Origin: Bacteroidales bacterium UBA3824
Lineage (GTDB): Bacteria; Bacteroidota; Bacteroidia; Bacteroidales; UBA3824
DNA length: 5,141 nt
Reading direction: 5' to 3'
Assembly: GCA_002393195.1 (NCBI GenBank)
Contig: DGIK01000149.1
Coordinates: forward strand, 1 to 5,141
In this document: positions 1-5,141 of the stretch, piece after piece
Position numbering within the stretch: position 1 is the first letter of the stretch
How the letters are laid out: each line of letters starts with the position of its first letter
Made by a program: the position numbers and the translations under genes
Notes under the pieces: model-generated
The model's input: only the letters and a program-made list of their open reading frames with translations
What the model was told of the DNA's origin: nothing
The model's database searches: none

Positions 1-1038
1 TACGACAACAACAAAATCGACGCATTTGGCGACACATACGAGTATCTTATGAAAATGTACGCCTCGGAGGGCGGCAAGAGCGGCGGCGAACAGTTTACAC
101 CTCAGGAAGTTAGCGAAGTGCTTGCGCGGCTTGCGTCTTACGGCAACAAGAATATCCGCGCCGTTTACGACCCCGCTTGCGGCAGTGGCTCGTTGCTCCT
201 GAAATTTGCCAAAATCGTTCCCGACCGAAATAGCATAAAATATTTTGGTCAGGAACTTGTGCCCACCAACTACAACCTCAGCCGCATAAATATGTTTTTG
301 CACAATATCAATTTCGACAAGTTTGATATACAGTGCGGCGACACATTGCTCGACCCCCGACACCGTCACGAAGAGCCTTTCGATGCCATTGTGTCGAATC
401 CTCCTTACTCAAAAAAATGGGACGGCGACGCCAACCCTTTGCTCATCAACGACGACCGCTATTCGCCCGCCGGCATTCTCGCCCCAAAAAGTGCGAGCGA
501 CCTTGCATTTACTATGCATATTCTCAAATCGCTTTCTGAGAGCGGCACGGCTGCCATTGTAGAGTTTCCGGGAGTGCTTTATCGTGGAGGCGCAGAAAAG
601 AAAATCCGTCAGTATCTTGTTAACAACAATTTTGTGGATACCGTTATCCAACTGCCTCAAAATCTGTTTTTTGGCGTTTCGATAGCCACCTGCATAATTG
701 TTTTGCGCAAGAGTGCGCGCCCCGACAACAATATTCTTTTTGTTGACGCAAGTAGTCAGTTTGTTAAAAACGGCAACAAAAATCTTCTCACGCCCGAAAA
801 CCAAGACGCCATCGTCCGCGCCTACGCCGAAAGGAAAGAGGTGCAATATTTCACACGTTTGGTATCGTGCCAAGACGTTGCCGCCAACGATTATAACCTC
901 AGCGTTTCGTCTTACGTGGAGCAAGAAGACACCCGCGAGGCAATCGACATCCTCCAAGTAAACGCCGACCTCGAAACCCTCTGCACCGAGGGCAACCGTC
1001 TGCGCAACGAAATCAACCAACTAATCCAAACGCTATGA
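1..1038 (+). CDS. hsdM: Type I restriction-modification DNA methyltransferase subunit HsdM (5' end outside window)
   Basis: This subunit transfers methyl groups from S-adenosylmethionine to the N6 of adenine within the site chosen by HsdS. The frame is open from base 1; the ATG at 49 is internal, because the residues before it (FGDTYEYLMKMYAS) are already conserved HsdM sequence. In order, I see a motif X-like GGEQFTP (about 82-102), the SAM-binding motif I DPACGSGSLLL (169-201), and the catalytic motif IV NPPY (397-408, within SNPPYS), which marks the N6-adenine class. The C-terminus has the family-typical YNLSVSSYVE (about 892-921) and a helical tail that would contact HsdS. The window holds 345 codons. 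EcoR124I HsdM is about 520 residues, so roughly 170 N-terminal residues should lie upstream. The stop TGA at 1036-1038 overlaps the hsdS start. No frameshift or lost motif is visible. Family assignment is firm from the motifs; subtype IC is inferred. Confidence 0.96.
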   Translation, partial: YDNNKIDAFGDTYEYLMKMYASEGGKSGGEQFTPQEVSEVLARLASYGNKNIRAVYDPACGSGSLLLKFAKIVPDRNSIKYFGQELVPTNYNLSRINMFLHNINFDKFDIQCGDTLLDPRHRHEEPFDAIVSNPPYSKKWDGDANPLLINDDRYSPAGILAPKSASDLAFTMHILKSLSESGTAAIVEFPGVLYRGGAEKKIRQYLVNNNFVDTVIQLPQNLFFGVSIATCIIVLRKSARPDNNILFVDASSQFVKNGNKNLLTPENQDAIVRAYAERKEVQYFTRLVSCQDVAANDYNLSVSSYVEQEDTREAIDILQVNADLETLCTEGNRLRNEINQLIQTL

Positions 1039-2243
1039 ATCAAATCCAACAACTTATAAATCAGATGTGTCCCAATGGCGTGGAATGGAAAACGTTGGGA
1101 GAGGTGTGCGAAATTGTTAGAGGTGCTTCGCCAAGACCAATAGGAGCATATTTAACAACAGCCGCAGATGGCATTCCGTGGATAAAAATTGGTGATGTTA
1201 ATCCTAATTCACGATTTATTGAAAGTACAGTTGAAAAAATCACCGCAGAAGGTGCTACACATTCAAGATTGTTGCACAAAGGAGATTTTGTCCTTTCAAA
1301 TTCTATGTCTTTTGGCAGACCATATATTTTAAAAATAGATGGTTGTATTCACGACGGTTGGGTGTCAATAAGTAAATTTGATAAACATCTCATAAGTGAA
1401 TATTTGTTTTATATTTTAAAGTCAGATGTGGTTCAATATCATTGGAGGCAGAAAGCGGGGAAAGGGTCTGTTGCTAATCTTAATGCAGATATAATTAAAG
1501 CAACACCAATCCCCATTCCGCCCCTCGCCATTCAAACCCGCATTGTTGAAATCCTTGACCATTTCACCAATCTGACCGCCAACCTCACCGCAGAACTCAA
1601 CCTGCGCCGAAAACAATTCGAGCATTACCGCGAAACATTACTTTCGCTCGATGGCGTGGAAGGTGTGGAATGGAAAAAGTTGGGAGAGGTTTTTGAAACG
1701 AGAAACGGCTACACACCTTCAACTAATAATCAAGAGTTTTGGGATGATGGTACTATTCCTTGGTTCAAAATGGAAGACATTAGGGAAAAGGGTCGAATTT
1801 TGTCAGATTCTATCAATCATATAACAGCCAAAGCGATAAAAGGCAAAGGTTTATTCAAGGCAAATTCAGTAATTTTGTCCACTTCTGCAACTATTGGCGA
1901 ACACGCTTTGATTACTGTTGAACATTTATCGAATCAGAGATTTACCAATTTCTATCCCCAAAAAGAATATATTCAAAAATTGGATATGAAATTTGTCTAT
2001 TATTACTTTTATATAATTGATTCGTGGTGTAAAGAACATACAGTTCAAGGAAACTTTGCAGGTGTAAATATGACTGAATTGTATAACTGCACCATCCCAG
2101 TTCCCCCTCTCGCCACCCAGCACTCCATAGTTTCAATCCTCGATAAATTCACCGCATTAATCGAGAACATTGAAAAGGAGTTGGCACTGCGGCAAAAGCA
2201 ATACGAGTATTACAGAGAGGAGTTGCTGAGGTTTGGAGGATAA
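1035..2243 (+). CDS. hsdS: Type I restriction-modification specificity subunit HsdS
   Basis: HsdS recognises the bipartite DNA target and holds the two HsdM subunits. The 402-residue length is normal for the family. The halves are parallel. GVEWKTLGEV (residues 15-24) leads into TRD1 (about 25-155, with GIPWIKIGD and SNSMSFGRPY). IPIPPLA (159-165) begins the central conserved helix, which contains TANL-TAEL (181-188) and ends near 205. GVEWKKLGEV (210-219) leads into TRD2 (about 220-350, with GTIPWFKMED and a late NQRF). IPVPPLA (354-360) begins the C-terminal helix. Each TRD specifies one half of the site; the bases cannot be read from sequence alone. The ATG at 1035 overlaps the hsdM stop as ATGA, suggesting translational coupling. 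I see no Shine-Dalgarno sequence; Met11 (1065) is a possible alternative start. The TRDs are strikingly AT-rich against the conserved blocks, suggesting separate ancestry. The stop TAA is followed by a repeat array, with no strong terminator. Confidence 0.96.
   Translation: MNQIQQLINQMCPNGVEWKTLGEVCEIVRGASPRPIGAYLTTAADGIPWIKIGDVNPNSRFIESTVEKITAEGATHSRLLHKGDFVLSNSMSFGRPYILKIDGCIHDGWVSISKFDKHLISEYLFYILKSDVVQYHWRQKAGKGSVANLNADIIKATPIPIPPLAIQTRIVEILDHFTNLTANLTAELNLRRKQFEHYRETLLSLDGVEGVEWKKLGEVFETRNGYTPSTNNQEFWDDGTIPWFKMEDIREKGRILSDSINHITAKAIKGKGLFKANSVILSTSATIGEHALITVEHLSNQRFTNFYPQKEYIQKLDMKFVYYYFYIIDSWCKEHTVQGNFAGVNMTELYNCTIPVPPLATQHSIVSILDKFTALIENIEKELALRQKQYEYYREELLRFGG
1077..1105 (+). repeat. 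Intragenic direct repeat in hsdS, copy 1
   Basis: This 29-bp segment encodes GVEWKTLGEV at the entrance to TRD1. It matches 1662-1690 at 27 of 29 positions. The two copies are 585 bp (195 codons) apart and in the same reading frame. Repeated conserved blocks flanking TRDs are typical of hsdS genes and act as sites for homologous TRD exchange. Confidence 0.9.
1575..1598 (+). repeat. Two 12-bp units encoding TANL-TAEL in the hsdS central spacer
   Basis: Two adjacent 12-base units encode Thr-Ala-Asn-Leu (1575-1586) and Thr-Ala-Glu-Leu (1587-1598); a shorter Thr-Asn-Leu precedes them. In the type IC enzymes EcoR124I and EcoR124II, the number of TAEL units in this same central helix sets the distance between the TRDs, and so the length of the non-specific spacer in the recognition site. 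The location and wording match that element. The two units differ at three of 12 bases, so slippage should be less frequent than in perfect repeats. Confidence 0.65.
1662..1690 (+). repeat. Intragenic direct repeat in hsdS, copy 2
   Basis: This is the second 29-bp copy, encoding GVEWKKLGEV at the entrance to TRD2. It differs from copy 1 (1077-1105) only at the third base (C to T) and at one base that changes Thr to Lys. The match ends at the TRD boundary, after which the two halves diverge completely. Confidence 0.9.
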
Positions 2244-2261
2244 AACATATTAGGGTTTTGT

Positions 2262-2353
2262 GCCAACTTCCCAAGTGAAAATGCGCCAACTTTCCAAGTG
2301 AAAATATGCCAACTTCCCAAGTGAAAACGCGCCAAGTTCCCAAACGAAAATAA
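2262..2353. repeat. Four tandem 23-bp repeats between hsdS and hsdR
   Basis: Four head-to-tail units start at 2262, 2285, 2308 and 2331 with an exact 23-bp period and no spacers. The core is GCCAACTTCCCAAGTGAAAA plus three more variable bases. Unit 3 differs from unit 1 at one base, unit 2 at three, and unit 4 at five, so the last unit is the most degenerate. Units 1-3 each contain the small dyad ACTT-NCC-AAGT (2266-2276, 2289-2299, 2312-2322); it is lost in unit 4. No good partial unit precedes unit 1. The array lies in the only sizeable intergenic gap of the window. Its function is unknown. Candidates are a protein-binding array, a variable-number repeat that alters hsdR expression, or a dispersed genomic repeat family. 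Confidence 0.93.
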
Positions 2354-2446
2354 TAATATATTGATAATCAAAGTGATAATAATTAGGGAATCGCAATTCC
2401 CTAAATTAGAGTCATTATTGTTAAACTAAAATAATTATTATAGATT
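2354..2446 (+). promoter_or_regulatory. AT-rich leader upstream of hsdR, possible promoter region
   Basis: Between the repeat array and the hsdR start the DNA is very AT-rich (about 25% GC by hand count over 2341-2400). It contains the 11-bp palindrome TTGATAATCAA (2361-2371), a second TGATAAT 12 bp on (2362-2368 and 2374-2380), the 9-bp inverted repeat at 2383-2404, and the palindrome AATAATTATT (2430-2439) just before the start. I looked for a sigma-70 -35/-10 pair and for the Bacteroidota TTG/TAnnTTTG pattern and found no convincing match to either. A promoter is inferred from the gap, the composition and the dyads only. Confidence 0.3.
2383..2404. terminator. Inverted repeat (9-bp stem, 4-base loop), possible weak terminator or operator
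   Basis: TTAGGGAAT (2383-2391) pairs perfectly with ATTCCCTAA (2396-2404) around the loop CGCA. It lies 140 bp after the hsdS stop and 42 bp before the hsdR start. The stem is only one-third GC and no clean run of T follows it on the plus strand (ATTAGAGTCATTATTGTT), so intrinsic termination would be weak. It could equally be a regulator-binding dyad for hsdR. The pairing is certain; the role is a guess. Confidence 0.4.
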
Positions 2447-5141
2447 ATGCACCAGTCCATCATCATCGAAGAGCAAAAACGCACCGTTGTAGCGCAATAC
2501 ACTCCCGTACCGCGCAACGACGACGAGTATCAGAGCGAGGCGCGTCTCGAAAGCGAACTCATCCGCACGCTTTCGGCGCAAGGCTATGGCACGCCAAAAA
2601 TCCATTCCGAGGCGGAAATGATTGAAAACCTGCGCCTTCAACTCGAAGCCCTCAACGGCATCAAATTCTCCGACAACGAATGGAAGGCGTTTTTTAAGCA
2701 AAACATCGCCTGCGATGCCAATAGCGGCAATCTCGTAAGTAGCGATGTGATTGAGGACTGCACCATAAAAATTCAACAGACACGCACATTTGCCTTTATC
2801 CGCGACGACGGCTCCACCAAAAACATCGACCTCATAGACGCCGCCAATCCGTACCGCAATCAGTTGCAGGTTATAAATCAGTATGTTGCCGACGAGGGAG
2901 CACACAAAAACCGCTACGACGTTACAATCCTCGTCAACGGTTTGCCGATGGTTCATATCGAACTAAAACGGCGCGGAGTCAACATCAAAGAGGCGTTCAA
3001 CCAGATAAACCGTTACGGCAGAGATTCGTTTTGGTCGGGCTGCGGACTGTTCAACTATGTTCAGATTTTTGTTGTCAGCAACGGCACCAGCACCAAATAC
3101 TACGCCAACACCACGCGCTACGCACACGTAAAAGAGCAATCGGGACAGCGTCAGAGCAAAGCCAAAAAAGACTGCAACAGTTGGGAGTTTACATCCTTTT
3201 GGGCAGACGAACAAAACAACATCATTGCCGACCTCGCCGACTTTGCCCGCACGTTTTTTGCCAAAAGCACCATCCTCAACATCTTGACGCGCTTTTGCGT
3301 TTTCACCGTTGACAAAAACCTAATGGTAATGCGCCCCTACCAGATAGCCGCCACCGAAAACATACTTTTGCGCATACGCCGCGCCATCAATCTCCGTCAG
3401 GAAGGCACACGCGATGCGGGCGGTTTTATTTGGCACACCACAGGCAGCGGCAAAACACTCACATCATTTAAGACGGCGCAGATAGCATCGCGTATGCCCG
3501 AAATCGACAAGGTGCTTTTTGTGGTTGACCGCAAAGACCTCGACTATCAGACAATGAAGGAGTACGACAATTTTGAGCCCGAATGTGCCAACTCAAACAC
3601 CAGCATCGGCGTGCTTCACCGTCAATTAAACGACAGCCAATGCCATATCATCATCACCACAATACAAAAACTATCCATACTCCTTAATAAAAAAAGTCCA
3701 CAATACAGCCTCAACTGTCTTGATAGTCGCGTGGTGTTGATTTTCGACGAGTGCCACCGCTCGCAGTTTGGCGATATGCACAAGGTGATTGTAAAAAAAT
3801 TCAAGCGTTATATGATGTTTGGATTTACAGGAACGCCAATTTTTGCCGAAAACATCGGAGCGTCGCGCAAGACCACCGCCGACCTTTTTGGCGACAAACT
3901 GCACACCTACACCATCATCGACGCCATCCGCGACCGTAACGTACTAAAATTTCATATCGACTACATCCGCACAATGCGTATGAAAGACGACGTTAAAGAC
4001 GAGCAAGTTTGGGGAATCGAAACCAAAGAGGCTCTCCACGACCATCGCCGCATTACCAACAACGTAAGATATGTTTTGGAACATTACGCCGCCAAAACCA
4101 AACGCGCCGAAGCCTACGTTATGAGCCGCATACAAAACGTTGAGGAGGTTGTAAAAAGCCGACGCCGCGCCACCGAAGTAAAACAGAAATACCGTGTGGG
4201 CGGATTCAACTCCATTTTTGCCGCCGACAGCGTGGAGATGGCAATAGAGTATTACAAAGAATTCAAGCGTCAGCAAGAGGCATTGCCAATAAACAACCGT
4301 CTGAAAATCGCCACAATATTCACCTACGGAGCCAACGAGGAGGAGGCTGAAAGTTTCGACGACGACATCATCGACGACACCACCGAATCGCCCGAAAACA
4401 TTGAGGAACTCAAAACCAAAAGCCCCGCCGCATACGATGCGCTTCTTTCTGCCATCAACGATTATAACAAGATGTTTGGCGTTAACTACTCGCTCAACGG
4501 CGACAGTTTTCAAAATTACTACAAAGACGTTTCTTTGCGTGTAAAAAACCGCGAATTGGATATGATAATCGTTGTTGGAATGTTTCTCACGGGTTTCGAT
4601 GCCAAAACGCTCAACACTCTTTGGGTGGACAAAAACCTGAAAATGCACGGACTTTTGCAGTCGTACAGCCGCACCAACCGCATACTCAACTCCATAAAAA
4701 ACTGCGGCAACATTGTCAACTTCCGCAATCTCGAAGCCGAAACCAACCGCGCACTCTCGCTCTTTGGCGACAAAAATGCGGCGGGCTATGTAATCCTGCG
4801 ACCCTTTGCCGACTATTACAACGGCTACACCACCGCCGACGGCAAACATCATCCGGGTTACACCGAAATTGTTGACGAATTGCTCCAAAAGTTTGAGCCT
4901 ACCGAATCATTTTTCCATACTCTCGATTTAGATGCTAAAAAAGACTTTGTACGACTTTTTGGCGCGTTCCTCAAAATGAACAACCTTCTCTCTATTTTCG
5001 ACGAGTTTACCGACGATAAAAAGATTATCAAAGTGGGTCAGGTTCAGAATTTTACAAGTATTTACCAAGACCTTCGCGACGAACTCAAAGGCGACCCCAA
5101 GGGCGACAACACCAATATCAACGACGACCTTGTGTTTGAAA
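2447..5141 (+). CDS. hsdR: Type I restriction enzyme motor/nuclease subunit HsdR (3' end outside window)
   Basis: HsdR uses ATP to pull DNA through the HsdM2S-HsdR complex and cleaves unmethylated DNA away from the site. An in-frame TAG at 2441-2443 leaves the ATG at 2447 as the first possible start; no Shine-Dalgarno sequence precedes it. The frame stays open through 898 codons. EcoR124I HsdR is 1038 residues, so about 140, including the C-terminal assembly domain, lie outside. The PD-(D/E)xK nuclease shows D158, then E172-L-K174 and QINRY (186-190). The helicase part has RPYQ (296-299), Walker A TTGSGKT (331-337, Lys336), DECH (434-437), FTGTP (460-464), MFLTGFD (712-718) and QSYSRTNR (738-745). 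A helical region follows. Every key residue is present, so the visible part looks active. A 203-bp gap with repeats separates it from hsdS, which may allow control apart from hsdM-hsdS. The motif wording closely resembles type IC enzymes. Confidence 0.96.
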   Translation, partial: MHQSIIIEEQKRTVVAQYTPVPRNDDEYQSEARLESELIRTLSAQGYGTPKIHSEAEMIENLRLQLEALNGIKFSDNEWKAFFKQNIACDANSGNLVSSDVIEDCTIKIQQTRTFAFIRDDGSTKNIDLIDAANPYRNQLQVINQYVADEGAHKNRYDVTILVNGLPMVHIELKRRGVNIKEAFNQINRYGRDSFWSGCGLFNYVQIFVVSNGTSTKYYANTTRYAHVKEQSGQRQSKAKKDCNSWEFTSFWADEQNNIIADLADFARTFFAKSTILNILTRFCVFTVDKNLMVMRPYQIAATENILLRIRRAINLRQEGTRDAGGFIWHTTGSGKTLTSFKTAQIASRMPEIDKVLFVVDRKDLDYQTMKEYDNFEPECANSNTSIGVLHRQLNDSQCHIIITTIQKLSILLNKKSPQYSLNCLDSRVVLIFDECHRSQFGDMHKVIVKKFKRYMMFGFTGTPIFAENIGASRKTTADLFGDKLHTYTIIDAIRDRNVLKFHIDYIRTMRMKDDVKDEQVWGIETKEALHDHRRITNNVRYVLEHYAAKTKRAEAYVMSRIQNVEEVVKSRRRATEVKQKYRVGGFNSIFAADSVEMAIEYYKEFKRQQEALPINNRLKIATIFTYGANEEEAESFDDDIIDDTTESPENIEELKTKSPAAYDALLSAINDYNKMFGVNYSLNGDSFQNYYKDVSLRVKNRELDMIIVVGMFLTGFDAKTLNTLWVDKNLKMHGLLQSYSRTNRILNSIKNCGNIVNFRNLEAETNRALSLFGDKNAAGYVILRPFADYYNGYTTADGKHHPGYTEIVDELLQKFEPTESFFHTLDLDAKKDFVRLFGAFLKMNNLLSIFDEFTDDKKIIKVGQVQNFTSIYQDLRDELKGDPKGDNTNINDDLVFE

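Noticed and set aside
49..1038. HsdM starting at the ATG at base 49
   Set aside because: The codons before it are open and encode conserved HsdM sequence, and starting there would remove the N-terminal helical domain. The true start is upstream of the window.
1035..2243. Invertible (shufflon-type) phase-variable hsdS
   Set aside because: No second hsdS, inverted copy of the conserved blocks or recombinase gene lies in the window. The repeats seen are direct, not inverted. The flanks outside the window could change this.
2149..2343. Minus-strand small frame reading through the repeat array, with a Trp/Phe/His-rich repetitive translation
   Set aside because: The 23-bp period shifts the reading frame at each unit, so no peptide unit is conserved, and the frame also runs into the antisense of the hsdS C-terminus. 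It is a by-product of the repeats.
2262..2353. Possible CRISPR array
   Set aside because: The units are directly adjacent with no unique spacers, the period is too short, and no cas gene is visible.
3684..3796. Runs of seven A in hsdR (near 3690 and 3794), and one in hsdM near 411, as slippage switches
   Set aside because: Seven-base A runs are common at Lys codons by chance and the frame is intact at each. There is no sign of a phase-variable tract.
3944..4888. Long minus-strand open frame of 314 codons opposite hsdR
   Set aside because: It lies wholly antisense to a motif-rich hsdR frame, its translation shows no recognisable domain, and codons ending in C on the sense strand readily create long antisense frames. 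The antisense frames at 409-1020 and 2438-2956 are rejected for the same reason.

Overview
The window holds one recognisable system: a type I restriction-modification locus in the order hsdM, hsdS, hsdR, all on the plus strand. Both ends are cut by the window. The hsdM reading frame is already open at base 1 and ends at 1038. hsdS (1035-2243) is complete. hsdR starts at 2447 and is still open at the last base. Motif wording and spacing in HsdR, HsdM and the centre of HsdS resemble the type IC (EcoR124I-like) family. The classification rests on motifs read by eye, not on a database search.

Layout. Bases 1-1038 encode the catalytic core and C-terminus of the N6-adenine methyltransferase subunit. 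It overlaps hsdS by four bases (ATGA), so M and S look co-translated. HsdS has two target-recognition domains (TRDs) separated and followed by conserved helical spacers. A 29-bp direct repeat opens each half, and the TRDs are far more AT-rich than the conserved blocks, as expected for a subunit whose TRDs are exchanged by recombination. Bases 2244-2446 are non-coding: four tandem 23-bp repeats, then an AT-rich stretch with a 9-bp inverted repeat. HsdR (898 codons in view) carries a PD-(D/E)xK nuclease domain followed by a superfamily 2 helicase/translocase motor.

How the genes work together. HsdM and HsdS together would form the methyltransferase that marks a bipartite DNA site set by the two TRDs. 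HsdR would join it to translocate and cut DNA lacking the mark. The 203-bp repeat-bearing gap means hsdR may be expressed separately from hsdM-hsdS.

Organism. The coding sequences are roughly 50-60% GC where counted, intergenic DNA is very AT-rich, and neither visible start codon has a Shine-Dalgarno sequence. This fits Bacteroidota (perhaps Bacteroidales), but only as a low-confidence inference. I see no sign of a wholly new system. The parts worth a second look are the 23-bp repeat array and the recombination-prone architecture of hsdS.
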